Source: Azotimanducus sp965220185 (GTDB taxonomy: Bacteria > Pseudomonadota > Gammaproteobacteria > Pseudomonadales > Azotimanducaceae). From it: a DNA stretch of 64,000 nucleotides. Position 1 is the stretch's first letter, and each line of letters begins with the position of its first letter. The stretch spans positions 2,108,001 through 2,172,000 of the forward strand of contig OZ244807.1 in assembly GCA_965220185.1 (NCBI GenBank), given 5' to 3'. Shown one piece after another: positions 1 to 7,427 of this stretch. The position numbers and the translations under genes are program-made. Under the pieces are notes generated by a model, which saw only the letters and a list, made by a program, of their open reading frames with translations, was not told where the DNA came from and searched no databases.

Positions 1-572
1 AACTCGCGCAGCGCATCCTGCGTCGCTTCAATCGAAATCTCGTAGTTGCGCGCACGCGCAAGCTCGACAAAGCCGACATCAGCCGTGCGCCGAATGTCGT
101 CTCGCACGCGCTCGGCCTGCACGCGAATCTCGTCCTCGTCAAAGGGGCCGGCCAGGATGACGGTGATGACATCGATGCGAAACTCCATCAGCCGGATAAG
201 CGGCCGCTCGGCTTCGGCGGGCAGCGTGCTGATCGAATCGACTTCAGCCTTCACGCGGTCAAGGACCGTTTCAGGGTCATAATCCTCGTCCACTTCGATA
301 CGCACACTTGTGAAGCCTTCGTTCGAGCGGCTGTAGTAGCGCTTGATGCCCTCGATATCGCGAACGGCGCTTTCAATGCGCGATGCGATGCCGAGTTCGG
401 CATCTTCCGGGGTCGCGCCGCGCAGCACCACGCGCACCTCGATCGTGCGCGCCTCGAACTGCGGAAACACTTCAACGCGAAGCAAGTTCAAGATCGCGTA
501 GATGCCCAGCAAAATAATGCTGAACATCAGCAGATTGGCAGCCACGCTATTGCGCGCGAACCATTCAATCAC
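1..572 (-). CDS. RND efflux transporter permease, N-terminal part (cut by window edge)
   Basis: This is the first ~190 residues of an inner-membrane RND (AcrB/MdtB-like) pump, which drives substrate export by proton antiport as part of a tripartite complex. The reading frame starts at a GTG (570-572) preceded in frame by a stop, and begins V-I-E-W-F-A-R-N-S-V-A-A-N-L-L, the usual RND N-terminus. A first transmembrane helix covers about residues 9-29, followed by F-P-Q-F-E and the start of the porter domain with the typical G-A-T-P-E-D-A-E and D-P-E-T-V-L-D-R-V-K elements. The gene continues beyond base 1, so the central membrane domain and proton-relay residues cannot be seen. It lies 24 bp downstream of the acyl-CoA dehydrogenase stop on the same strand and may be cotranscribed. 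Substrate unknown. Confidence 0.88.
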   Translation of the reverse strand, partial: MIEWFARNSVAANLLMFSIILLGIYAILNLLRVEVFPQFEARTIEVRVVLRGATPEDAELGIASRIESAVRDIEGIKRYYSRSNEGFTSVRIEVDEDYDPETVLDRVKAEVDSISTLPAEAERPLIRLMEFRIDVITVILAGPFDEDEIRVQAERVRDDIRRTADVGFVELARARNYEISIEATQDALRE

Positions 573-596
573 GACGGTCGTCCATACATAGGAAAT

Positions 597-1889
597 TCAG
601 CGTCCACTTGCCGCTGCGGAACCTTCATCCACACCTTTCGGCGCCCGCTGCTTCATAAACCCGAACAGATACCCCGCCACGCGGCGCATCTGAATCTCTT
701 CCGCGCCTTCGGTGATGCGGTAGCGCCGGTGATGCCGATAGATATGCTCGAACGGCGCATGGCGCGAGTAGCCAAGGCCGCCATGCACCTGCATGGCACG
801 GTCCGCCGCTTCGCAGCACAGGCGATTCGACCAGTAGTTGCACATGGATATCTTGTCGGATTGCGAAAACGCGCCGTATTTGTCCATGAGCGCCGCGGTC
901 TTATGCACGAGCGCGCGCAGCATCTCGCACTGCGTGTGCAGTTCGACCAGAGGGAATTGAATGCCCTGATTGGTCGCGAGCGGCTTGCCGAACGGCGCGC
1001 GCTGCTTGGCATAGGCGACCGACTCGTTGATGCAGAACTGCGCAGCGCCAAGACTCGATGCGGCTTGGCGAATACGGTTCTCGTTGAAAAAATGCTGCAC
1101 GACTTGCAGGCCGCGCCCTTCGCCGCCAAAAATGGCTTCATCCGGCACACGCACATCGGTCAGCGAAACATGCCCATGATCGGTCGGCATGTTGAACGTC
1201 CACAGCATCTGTTCAATCTTGAAACCGGGCGCATCCGTTGGCACAAGGAACGAGGTAATGCCGAGGCCATCGCCGGGCTCGCCGCTCGTGCGGGCAAATA
1301 TGAGGTCGTGCTTGGCTTTGTGAATGCCGGTGTTCCAAGTCTTCTCGCCGTTGATCACCCAATCCGCGCCATCTCGAACAGCGGTTGTTTCCATATAGGT
1401 CGCGTCCGAGCCGTGCGCGGGTTCAGTGATGCCAAATGCAAAGCCGCGCTGTCCGCGCGCCAAGCCATCGATCCACTCGGCTTTCTGCGCATCGGTCCCA
1501 TAGCGGATCATCAGCAGCAAGCCGACGTTGTTACCGACAATAGAATGCTCGGTTTGCAAGTCGTTGTGCAGGCCAAGCCCTTTGACCGCCAAGTGCTCGC
1601 GAATCACGGCCATGTCGAGGTTGCCGCCTTCGCGCCCGCCGTATTCCTTCGGATGCGGGTAGCGGTAATGACCAGCGAGGTCAGCGCGGCGGCGCGCTTC
1701 GGCAAGAAGCGCTTCCCAAGCTTCGTTCGGCAGTCCGCCCCGCTCCCAGTCGGTGCGCGCATCCTCGCGGCGATGGTCGAAGAAGCGAATGTTGTCGTCA
1801 GATTCTTCGAGCGGCCTGATCTCGCGCTCGATGAACGCATCGAGTTCCGCGAGATAATTCTTGAGATAGTCTGGGATTTCTACATCCAT
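597..1889 (-). CDS. acyl-CoA dehydrogenase family protein
   Basis: A 430-residue FAD-dependent acyl-CoA dehydrogenase, which introduces an alpha,beta double bond into an acyl-CoA thioester. The FAD/substrate-binding stretch G-I-T-E-P-A-H-G-S-D-A-T lies near residue 150 and W-V-I-N-G-E-K-T-W follows it. The C-terminal helical domain carries R-Y-R-I-T-E-G-A-E-E-I-Q near residue 390, where the catalytic glutamate of this family normally sits. The arrangement resembles the ACAD10/11-like subgroup rather than the short-chain enzymes. It is the third gene of a minus-strand run ferredoxin, P450, dehydrogenase (65 bp gap from the P450), so it probably acts in the same catabolic route; the substrate could be a fatty acyl, steroid side-chain or terpenoid CoA ester and cannot be fixed from sequence. 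Confidence 0.93.
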   Translation of the reverse strand: MDVEIPDYLKNYLAELDAFIEREIRPLEESDDNIRFFDHRREDARTDWERGGLPNEAWEALLAEARRRADLAGHYRYPHPKEYGGREGGNLDMAVIREHLAVKGLGLHNDLQTEHSIVGNNVGLLLMIRYGTDAQKAEWIDGLARGQRGFAFGITEPAHGSDATYMETTAVRDGADWVINGEKTWNTGIHKAKHDLIFARTSGEPGDGLGITSFLVPTDAPGFKIEQMLWTFNMPTDHGHVSLTDVRVPDEAIFGGEGRGLQVVQHFFNENRIRQAASSLGAAQFCINESVAYAKQRAPFGKPLATNQGIQFPLVELHTQCEMLRALVHKTAALMDKYGAFSQSDKISMCNYWSNRLCCEAADRAMQVHGGLGYSRHAPFEHIYRHHRRYRITEGAEEIQMRRVAGYLFGFMKQRAPKGVDEGSAAASGR

Positions 1890-1954
1890 TCGTGGAGGTG
1901 CCTTCGAAATCTTGACGAGTGCTCGAATAGACGAAGCGGTCCAAGTTTCATGTG

Positions 1955-3262
1955 TTAGCGAGCATGCAGACGCACTGGCAGCGTCTTGTAGCCATGGATA
2001 AAGTCAGAGTAGACGCGCTCGATGTCGCCGACGATCTCAACATCGCGAAAACGCTTGAGGAACTCCTCCCAGACAATACGCAATTGCATCTCGCCGACGC
2101 GGTTGCCCATGCAGCGGTGAATGCCGAAGCCGAATGAGACGTGGCTGCGTGCATTCGCCCGTTCGATATCGAAGTCATCTGGATTATCAAAGATTTCGGG
2201 GTCGCGATTCCCTGACACATACCACATGACCACCTTGTCGCCTTCGCGAATGGTCTTGCCGTGCATCTCGACATCGCGAAGCGCGCGGCGACGCATGTGT
2301 GCGAGCGGCGTCTGCCAGCGAATGACCTCGGAGACCATGTTGCCGATGAGTCTAGGATTGGCACGCAGCTTGTTGAACTGATCGGGGAACTGATTGAGCG
2401 CGACAACGCTTGCCGATAGCGAGTTGCGGGTCGTGTCGTTGCCGCCAACGATCAAGAGCACAAGATTACCGAGGAACTGTTCAGGCGGCATGTCTTGGGT
2501 GTTCGGATCGTTCGCCAGCAGCGAAATCAAGTCGTTGCCCTGGGTGTTGCCGATGCGCTGCCGCCACAACTCATCAAAATACTCGCGGCATTCAATGAGC
2601 TCCAAGCGCCGTCCCTCGCGCGATTCAACGACGCCCGACTCAGGCGAGCCAGTCGTGACATCCGACCAGCGCGTCAGCTTGTGGCGATCCTCGAACGGAA
2701 AGTCAAACAGCGTCGCGAGCATTTGCGTCGTCTGCTCGATCGATACTTTTTCGACCCAGTTGAAGGTTTCGCCGACCGGCAGGCTGTCGAGAATAGCGCC
2801 GGCGCGCTCACGGATGATCGGCTCAAGGGCCGCCAGATTGCGCGGTCCGACCACCGGGCTCACGGCGCGTCGCTGCGGACCGTGCTCTGGCTGGTCCATG
2901 GCGATGAACATCGGCAGCGGCAGGTCGCCATCGGGCTCAGCGACGGTGATGGCAGGGTAAGAAGAGAAGGTCTTGTGATCCATATCGACGGCCTTGACAT
3001 CCGCATAGCGCGTCAGCGACCAGTAAGGACCGTGCATGCTGTTCGCTGTGTAGTGCAGCGGGGATTCTTCGCGAAGCCGCTTGAAGTGCTTCCAGTGCAG
3101 ATTCCTGAAAAACAGGCTCGGGCTCGCTGGGTTGAGTTCAGCAAGGGACAATTCGTAGGGGTCTGCATAGGGTTCGAGATCGTCCTTGCTGTAGCGCGGA
3201 TAACCGAACTCGGCGCCGATGTAATCTTGCTCATAGTCTACATTCTGACTGACAGCAGCCAT
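1955..3262 (-). CDS. cytochrome P450
   Basis: A soluble bacterial cytochrome P450 of 435 residues that inserts one oxygen atom from O2 into a C-H bond, using electrons from a ferredoxin. The heme-binding loop F-G-F-G-I-H-R-C-M-G holds the cysteine ligand near residue 383. The oxygen-activating I-helix motif G-G-N-D-T-T-R lies near residue 278 and the K-helix E-V-I-R (ExxR) near 320. I chose the start at 3262 because it is preceded by a clear AGGAGG ribosome site; an in-frame start 54 bp upstream would run back into the ferredoxin gene. The heme region and the pairing with an acyl-CoA dehydrogenase recall the CYP125/CYP142/CYP153 type of side-chain or alkane hydroxylases, but this is inference. 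The ferredoxin 13 bp upstream is the likely redox partner; no ferredoxin reductase is seen nearby. Confidence 0.94.
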   Translation of the reverse strand: MAAVSQNVDYEQDYIGAEFGYPRYSKDDLEPYADPYELSLAELNPASPSLFFRNLHWKHFKRLREESPLHYTANSMHGPYWSLTRYADVKAVDMDHKTFSSYPAITVAEPDGDLPLPMFIAMDQPEHGPQRRAVSPVVGPRNLAALEPIIRERAGAILDSLPVGETFNWVEKVSIEQTTQMLATLFDFPFEDRHKLTRWSDVTTGSPESGVVESREGRRLELIECREYFDELWRQRIGNTQGNDLISLLANDPNTQDMPPEQFLGNLVLLIVGGNDTTRNSLSASVVALNQFPDQFNKLRANPRLIGNMVSEVIRWQTPLAHMRRRALRDVEMHGKTIREGDKVVMWYVSGNRDPEIFDNPDDFDIERANARSHVSFGFGIHRCMGNRVGEMQLRIVWEEFLKRFRDVEIVGDIERVYSDFIHGYKTLPVRLHAR

Positions 3263-3275
3263 GATCGAGCCCTCC

Positions 3276-3596
3276 TTACATTTGAAACTCAGGGACACGG
3301 GCACGAAAGCCGTCAAGGTCGCCTGTAATACGAATTTGACACGACAATCTTGAATTGGGTGCCCGTTCGGGATTCAAATCGAGCATCGCATCTTCGGCGT
3401 CGTCAGGCGTGTCCACTTTCTCGACCCATGCCTCGTCCACATACACGTGGCAGGTGGCGCACGCGCACTCACCGCCGCAATCAGCATCGATACCGGGCAC
3501 AAGATTGTCAATGGCGGCGTTCATGACCGAACGCCCTACTTCACCTTCCACCTCATGCTCTTCGCCATCGTGGCTGATGAATGTGATTCGTGGCAC
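3276..3596 (-). CDS. adrenodoxin-type [2Fe-2S] ferredoxin
   Basis: A 106-residue plant/adrenodoxin-fold ferredoxin that delivers single electrons to the downstream P450. The cluster ligands are Cys40, Cys46 and Cys49 (C-x5-C-x2-C) with the fourth at Cys86 in R-L-S-C-Q; Cys44 is an additional cysteine inside the loop. The motif D-A-D-C-G-G-E-C-A-C-A-T-C-H is characteristic of P450-associated and Isc-type ferredoxins. The start codon is GTG at 3594-3596, with a GGAG ribosome site about 8 nt upstream. It opens the minus-strand operon ferredoxin, P450, acyl-CoA dehydrogenase; the ribosome site of the P450 overlaps its 3' end, which points to coupled expression. The alternative of an IscX-linked Fdx is unlikely because no isc genes are present. 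Confidence 0.93.
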   Translation of the reverse strand: MPRITFISHDGEEHEVEGEVGRSVMNAAIDNLVPGIDADCGGECACATCHVYVDEAWVEKVDTPDDAEDAMLDLNPERAPNSRLSCQIRITGDLDGFRARVPEFQM

Positions 3597-3715
3597 AGAA
3601 GAGTCTCCTCAAGAACTGGTGGAGGCGCTATTTTAGTGTCAAAAGCGAATTATTCGAGGCACTCTACGGCGGTTGTGCAGATTTTCCCAGCGTCAAGCGG
3701 TAAGCCTCAGAATAG

Positions 3716-3792
3716 TGGCGGAGCGGACGGGACTCGAACCCGCGACCCCCGGCGTGACAGGCCGGTATTCTAACCAACTGAACTACCGCTCC
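3716..3792 (-). tRNA. tRNA-Asp (GTC)
   Basis: The minus strand folds as a complete 77-nt cloverleaf with a 7-bp acceptor stem (GGAGCGG/CCGCTCC), G discriminator, an encoded CCA and the anticodon GTC in the loop C-C-T-G-T-C-A-C-G. It lies 11 bp downstream of tRNA-Val on the same strand, so the two form a small cluster transcribed toward the ferredoxin operon. Confidence 0.97.
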
Positions 3793-3803
3793 GAATCTAA
3801 GCT

Positions 3804-3879
3804 TGGTGGGTGTTGCAGGGATCGAACCTGCGACCTCCGGCTTGTAAGGCCGATGCTCTCCCATCTGAGCTAAACACCC
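3804..3879 (-). tRNA. tRNA-Val (TAC)
   Basis: A 76-nt minus-strand cloverleaf with acceptor stem GGGTGTT/AACACCC, discriminator A, encoded CCA, T-loop GGTTCGATCC and anticodon TAC. It is first in the Val-Asp tRNA pair. Confidence 0.97.
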
Positions 3880-3955
3880 CCCGCGAAGTGCGCATCATAC
3901 CTGCAAGCGGTGTCTCTGACCAGCGGAAAATGTTGCGTTGCAGCGCCCGCAGATT

Positions 3956-4375
3956 TCAAATCGAGACTGTCACCGCCGACGGGTCAAGCGTCTGCACACC
4001 AGTTGGACGAAATCGCGACACATTCAACGTCACCACAGTCAAACCTCGTTCGAGGGCGGTCGCGGCGACCAACAGATCAGCGCCTTCATGTCCAACTTCA
4101 GTGGACAGTCTTCCCCAGCGTTTGGCGATCGCAAGGTCTACGCCAATAATACGGTTTTGATACAGATCGAGCAGGCGGTCAATCCACGCGCTGAGTTCGC
4201 CGCCTGCTTTTGGATCAGAGTTTTTTTCACGCGCAGCCTGGCACTCCATTTCAGCAAGGGTAACGACGCTCAAAAACAAATCCGACGGACGTCTCGACTC
4301 AATCCACCTCTCAATGCGAGCATCCCTGCGCTTTTCACGAAGCGCGGAAAGAATGTCTGTATCGATAATGTACAT
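3956..4375 (-). CDS. vapC: PIN-domain toxin of a type II toxin-antitoxin module (VapC/FitB-like)
   Basis: A 139-residue PIN-domain ribonuclease. Members cleave tRNA or rRNA when freed from their antitoxin. The acidic active site can be followed along the chain: Asp5 and Asp7 in I-I-D-T-D, Glu42 in L-A-E-M-E, Asp100 in G-A-D-L-L-V-A-A-T-A and Asn118 in T-L-N near the end. The opening M-Y-I-I-D-T-D-I-L-S and the segment V-V-T-L-A-E-M-E are typical of FitB/VapC. The start ATG overlaps the stop codon of the antitoxin by one base (ATGA), so translation is probably coupled. The pair sits between the tRNA cluster and a crotonase gene, a common accessory location. The RNA target cannot be told from sequence. 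Confidence 0.93.
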   Translation of the reverse strand: MYIIDTDILSALREKRRDARIERWIESRRPSDLFLSVVTLAEMECQAAREKNSDPKAGGELSAWIDRLLDLYQNRIIGVDLAIAKRWGRLSTEVGHEGADLLVAATALERGLTVVTLNVSRFRPTGVQTLDPSAVTVSI

Positions 4376-4629
4376 CAGGCGCCGACCCGCCTCGCATGCA
4401 CATCCAATCGACGCAGCCTGCTCACGCCTCGCGGCACATCAAGCAGGAGTTCCGGCAAGGACGCGGAGGCGTCTTTGCGCATCAACTGCAGTTCTTCAAA
4501 TTCCTCAATGGAGATGATGGCCACTACGGGCTTGCCACGCCTTGTGATCCGCTGCGGCTCGCCGGCGATTGCGGCATCGACCACAGAACTGAACTTGTTT
4601 TTGGCATGATGCAACTGCCAATCGGACAT
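4375..4629 (-). CDS. vapB: Phd/YefM-family antitoxin
   Basis: An 84-residue antitoxin of the Phd/YefM fold. The N-terminal half (W-Q-L-H-H-A-K-N-K-F-S-S-V-V-D-A-A and R-I-T-R-R-G-K-P-V-V-A-I-I-S-I-E-E-F-E) forms the dimeric DNA-binding domain, and the arginine-rich tail after residue 55 is the likely toxin-neutralising segment. It precedes the PIN toxin with an ATGA overlap, the standard order for such modules. Members repress their own promoter; an inverted repeat 14-33 bp upstream of the start codon is a candidate operator. The gene is called vapB by partnership; the fold is Phd rather than the AbrB or RHH types also found with VapC. Confidence 0.9.
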   Translation of the reverse strand: MSDWQLHHAKNKFSSVVDAAIAGEPQRITRRGKPVVAIISIEEFEELQLMRKDASASLPELLLDVPRGVSRLRRLDVHARRVGA

Positions 4630-4642
4630 TTGAGCCTCGCAA

Positions 4643-4662
4643 ATCTTCTAGCCAGAGAAGAT
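4643..4662 (-). promoter_or_regulatory. candidate antitoxin operator (inverted repeat)
   Basis: ATCTTCT and AGAAGAT form a perfect 7-bp inverted repeat with a 6-bp spacer, 14-33 bp ahead of the antitoxin start codon. Its position fits autoregulation by the Phd-like antitoxin; no binding evidence is available from sequence. Confidence 0.4.
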
Positions 4663-4760
4663 GGCCAAAGTGGGTGGGCGATTCTGAAGGCAAAATCTCA
4701 GCTTGTCAAGAAAGAGAGCTGTCCAACGCTACCCATTCACCGAGACTACTTGAACACGCC

Positions 4761-4927
4761 CTAGGAGTCTGCTCCGTAGGAATTCAGGGCTGCAAATCCG
4801 CTTCCGCTCGCCCCTTTGAACGCTCGATTTCGTCAAATATGACCCGATATTATCCTCAATCGACCGCTCAAAGGGACGGCGGAATCGAATTTTCGCTTGC
4901 GCAACTTCCTACGGCGCAGGCTCCTAG
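4761..4927. mobile_element. MITE-like repeat, copy 1 (167 bp)
   Basis: First of three copies of a short non-coding interspersed repeat. It is bounded by CTAG at both ends (4761-4764 and 4924-4927) and has inverted termini, GAGTCTGCTCCGTAG on the left and CTACGGCGCAGGCTC on the right (2 mismatches). A second, internal inverted pair (…CCCCTTTGA… / …TCAAAGGG…) would extend the hairpin. The right CTAG supplies the TAG stop of the crotonase gene. It lacks about 15 bp in the loop compared with the other copies. No transposase is encoded inside. The 10 bp outside the left CTAG (TGAACACGCC) are the same as at copy 2. Confidence 0.8.
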
Positions 4928-5784
4928 TCAGTTGAAAATTCCGGTTCTTGCCACCAAGGGAAGAAACTCGGCATATCTTGGCTCACGCGGCCCGGGAACG
5001 CCGCCGGCCGCTTCTCAAGAAACGACCGCACACCTTCCTTGGCATCGGCTGACGCTCCCATGTGAAATATGCCCTGAGAATCAAGCCGATGCGCTTCCAT
5101 CGGATGGGCAGCGCCGAGCGTGCGCCACATCATTTGGCGAATCAGCGCCACCGAAACCGACGATGTGCTATCGGCAATTTCGCGCGCGATCGCCCTTGTG
5201 GCTGGCAGCAGGTCATCTGGCGCATAAATCGAGCGCACTAGGCCGCCTTCTAGCGCCTCGCCCGCATCAAACACCCTGCCTGAATAGCACCATTCAAGCG
5301 CCTTTGAAATACCTACGATGCGAGGCAGGAACCAGCTCGACGCCGCTTCCGGGACGATGCCGCGCCGCGCGAACACAAAGCCGAATTTCGCCTTCTCTGA
5401 GGCGAGGCGAACATCCATGGCGCATTGCATGGTCGCGCCGATGCCGACCGCAGGCCCGTTGCAGGCCGAGATCACCGGCTTGAGGCAATTGAAGATGGCC
5501 AGCGTCAGTATGCCGCCGCTGTCGCGGTGCGACGTCGGCTCGCTGATGCGACCTGAATAATCGAAGGCATCAGCGCCGGAAGCAAGGTCGGCACCCGCGC
5601 AAAAGGCCCGGCCAGCGCCAGTAAAGATGACCGCGCGCACATTGTCATCGGCATTCACACGGTCAAGCGCGTCCACCATCTCCTTCATCATGGCCGTCGT
5701 GAACGCATTCAAGTGTTCTGGGCGATTGAGGGTGATGGTCGCGATCCGCTCTTGGACGTCGTAGTTGATTTGTTGATAGCTCAT
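4924..5784 (-). CDS. crotonase / enoyl-CoA hydratase-isomerase family protein
   Basis: A 286-residue crotonase-fold enzyme acting on acyl-CoA thioesters, plausibly hydrating or isomerising an enoyl-CoA made by the nearby dehydrogenase. The oxyanion-hole segments are A-G-R-A-F-C-A-G-A-D-L (57-67) and N-G-P-A-V-G-I-G-A (109-117). Glu146 in G-I-V-P-E-A-A-S-S-W matches the second catalytic glutamate; the first glutamate of classical hydratases is replaced near residue 118, so isomerase or hydrolase activity is also possible. The stop codon TAG (4924-4926) is formed by the terminal CTAG of repeat copy 1, so the element inserted exactly at the end of this gene. It runs on the same strand as the P450 operon but is separated by the toxin-antitoxin pair and tRNAs. 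Confidence 0.9.
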   Translation of the reverse strand: MSYQQINYDVQERIATITLNRPEHLNAFTTAMMKEMVDALDRVNADDNVRAVIFTGAGRAFCAGADLASGADAFDYSGRISEPTSHRDSGGILTLAIFNCLKPVISACNGPAVGIGATMQCAMDVRLASEKAKFGFVFARRGIVPEAASSWFLPRIVGISKALEWCYSGRVFDAGEALEGGLVRSIYAPDDLLPATRAIAREIADSTSSVSVALIRQMMWRTLGAAHPMEAHRLDSQGIFHMGASADAKEGVRSFLEKRPAAFPGRVSQDMPSFFPWWQEPEFSTD

Positions 5785-5796
5785 TGCTGCTCCCGC

Positions 5797-5942
5797 CTAA
5801 TTGAACTGGATGCCGAGTCTTTCGCTGGCACGCAGCAAAGACTGCCACGTCGCGTCTTCAACTTCAATACCACGCGACGAGCGCATCGCAATGCGTGATG
5901 TGAGATGCTCATTGGTCAGTGGCCTTGAAGAGGTGGGTGTGT
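5797..5942 (-). pseudogene. possible 3' remnant of an interrupted gene
   Basis: On the minus strand an open frame of about 48 codons ends at a TAG (5797-5799) just upstream of the crotonase. Its translation contains R-I-A-M-R-S-S-R-G-I-E-V-E-D and A-T-W-Q-S-L-L-R-A-S-E-R-L-G-I, which looks like a real protein C-terminus, but it has no start codon and is cut by an in-frame stop about 20 bp before the TnpB element. The likely explanation is a gene whose 5' part was lost when the element arrived. I do not recognise the family. Confidence 0.3.
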
Positions 5943-5959
5943 TTCATGTGCGTATTTTT

Positions 5960-7251
5960 TGGGACTTATATACATAATGCCGGACAAAATCAAGTAAAAT
6001 AACAACATGGAATACGCCCATCGCACAACCCGCCACCGCCTGCTTCCGCGCACCCGGGCGAAGCATCAACTGTTGTGGCAAGTGACCGGCGCGTGTGTCT
6101 ATGTGTGGAATCAGATGCTCGAACGGAACGAAGAGGAATATGCGTGGCATGAACGAATTCCGTGGGTGCTTCCGAAGCCATCAACCCGGTTTGAATCAAC
6201 CGCAAAGGTCTTCACACAACTTCGAGCGGAGACAGACTGGCTGCAGGCACTGCCGTTCGGCGCTGTTCGGCATGCGCTCAAGGACCAAGCCCTCGCGTGG
6301 GAGAGGTACTTCAAGCACCAAGCCGGTCGTCCGAAGTACAAGTCGAAGTACCGGACACGGACGGTGACGTTTCCCGAACCGGGTCATTTCAAACTTGCCG
6401 GGAAGCACATCCGGTTGCAGAAGCTTGGCTGGTTCCGCCTTGCCCGCAAAGGCGAAGACCCGTACCGTGACCACGAAGCCCGTTCGGTGACCATCAAGCG
6501 TGAATGTGGACGATGGTATGCGGTGGTCGGGTACCGCGTCCCGGCACACGAAGTGGAACGAATTGACGACGGAATGGCCGTTGGTGCCGATATGAACGTC
6601 GGACAGGTCGCCACAAGCGACGGCGAGATCATCCGTCTCGACGATGCGCGTCTTGAACGACTTGAATGTCGGAAGCGCCGGTACCAGCGCCGCATGGCGC
6701 GGCAAGTGATCGGGTCGAACCGAAGGAACGTGACAAAGCAACGCCTGTCGAAGGTGCGCCGGAACATTCGCTGCTGCCGGGACAACTGGCAGCATCATGC
6801 GTCCAAGCGGATCGCTGCGAAGGCGGGCACGGTGGTTGTCGAGAAGCTTAACACCAAAGGCATGACGGCTTCGGCGAAAGGGACAAAAGAGAATCCCGGC
6901 AAGAATGTGGCCCAGAAGAAGGTGTTGAGCAAAGCCATCCTCAACACCGGATGGTCGGGTCTCAGGCATAAGCTCGGCTACAAGTCAGCCCAGTTGCTTG
7001 AAGTGAACCCTCAATACACGTCCCAGACGTGTTCACGATGCGGATTTGTAGATGCCGCAAACAGACCCGCCCAAGCAAGGTTCAAGTGCTTGGCGTGTGG
7101 GCATGCCGACAACGCGGATGTGAATGCCGCATTGAATATTCTGGCCTCCGGGATTGGGGCATCCAGACGCGGAGGCGGCGACATCGGTCGGCCTGTGAAG
7201 CGTCAAGACGTAGCAAGACACCACTTGGTGGAGTCATGTATATAAGTCCCA
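5960..7251 (+). mobile_element. TnpB-encoding insertion element bounded by a 16-bp inverted repeat
   Basis: The sequences TGGGACTTATATACAT (5960-5975) and ATGTATATAAGTCCCA (7236-7251) are perfect reverse complements and bracket the tnpB gene; the right copy overlaps the tnpB stop codon. No TnpA (Y1 transposase) or serine recombinase gene is present, so this is a tnpB-only element. IS200/IS605 elements normally lack terminal inverted repeats, which makes this boundary unusual. The element separates a possible gene remnant on its left from tRNA-Cys on its right. The true transposon ends could lie a little outside the repeat. Confidence 0.7.
6007..7245 (+). CDS. tnpB: TnpB RNA-guided endonuclease (IS200/IS605 OrfB family)
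   Basis: A full-length 412-residue TnpB. Family members are RuvC-type nucleases guided by an omega RNA made from the element's 3' end, and they cut the empty donor site so that the element is retained. All three RuvC acids are visible: Asp195 in G-A-D-M-N-V-G, Glu279 in V-V-V-E-K-L-N-T-K-G-M and Asp371 in N-A-D-V-N-A-A-L-N-I. The zinc ribbon is Cys342, Cys345, Cys361 and Cys364 (C-S-R-C-G … C-L-A-C-G-H). The N-terminal helical region contains the usual W-N-Q-M-L-E-R and F-G-A-V-R-H-A-L segments. No frameshift or premature stop is seen, so the protein should be active. The guide RNA would be expected to overlap the 3' end of this gene and extend past about 7251. The ribosome site upstream is weak. 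Confidence 0.95.
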   Translation: MEYAHRTTRHRLLPRTRAKHQLLWQVTGACVYVWNQMLERNEEEYAWHERIPWVLPKPSTRFESTAKVFTQLRAETDWLQALPFGAVRHALKDQALAWERYFKHQAGRPKYKSKYRTRTVTFPEPGHFKLAGKHIRLQKLGWFRLARKGEDPYRDHEARSVTIKRECGRWYAVVGYRVPAHEVERIDDGMAVGADMNVGQVATSDGEIIRLDDARLERLECRKRRYQRRMARQVIGSNRRNVTKQRLSKVRRNIRCCRDNWQHHASKRIAAKAGTVVVEKLNTKGMTASAKGTKENPGKNVAQKKVLSKAILNTGWSGLRHKLGYKSAQLLEVNPQYTSQTCSRCGFVDAANRPAQARFKCLACGHADNADVNAALNILASGIGASRRGGGDIGRPVKRQDVARHHLVESCI

Positions 7252-7273
7252 TTAGAAAGCCTACCAAGCTGAT

Positions 7274-7294
7274 CCCTTGAATGCTTTTCAAGGG
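7274..7294. terminator. hairpin between tnpB and tRNA-Cys
   Basis: CCCTTGAA and TTCAAGGG form an 8-bp stem with a 5-nt loop. No T-run follows on either strand, so termination is only a possibility; it lies 36 bp beyond the 3' end of tRNA-Cys and 29 bp beyond the tnpB stop. Confidence 0.4.
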
Positions 7295-7329
7295 GTTGGC
7301 GTGTTTGCTTATGTTCGCTATTGTTCATA

Positions 7330-7403
7330 TGGAGGCTGGGGTCGGATTCGAACCGGCGTAAACGGAGTTGCAGTCCGCTGCATAACCACTTTGCTACCCA
7401 GCC
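7330..7403 (-). tRNA. tRNA-Cys (GCA)
   Basis: A 74-nt minus-strand cloverleaf with acceptor GGCTGGG/CCCAGCC, the U73 discriminator that identifies cysteine tRNAs, encoded CCA, T-loop GGTTCGAATCC and anticodon GCA in G-A-C-T-G-C-A-A-C-T-C. Confidence 0.96.
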
Positions 7404-7427
7404 ACGCAAGCGCGCATTGTACCGAAG

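Noticed and set aside
4674..5483. A plus-strand frame starting in repeat copy 1 (contains G-I-Q-G-C-K-S-A-S-A-R-P-F-E)
   Set aside because: The same peptide appears at 50160-50357 because it is simply translated repeat sequence; it runs antisense to the crotonase gene.
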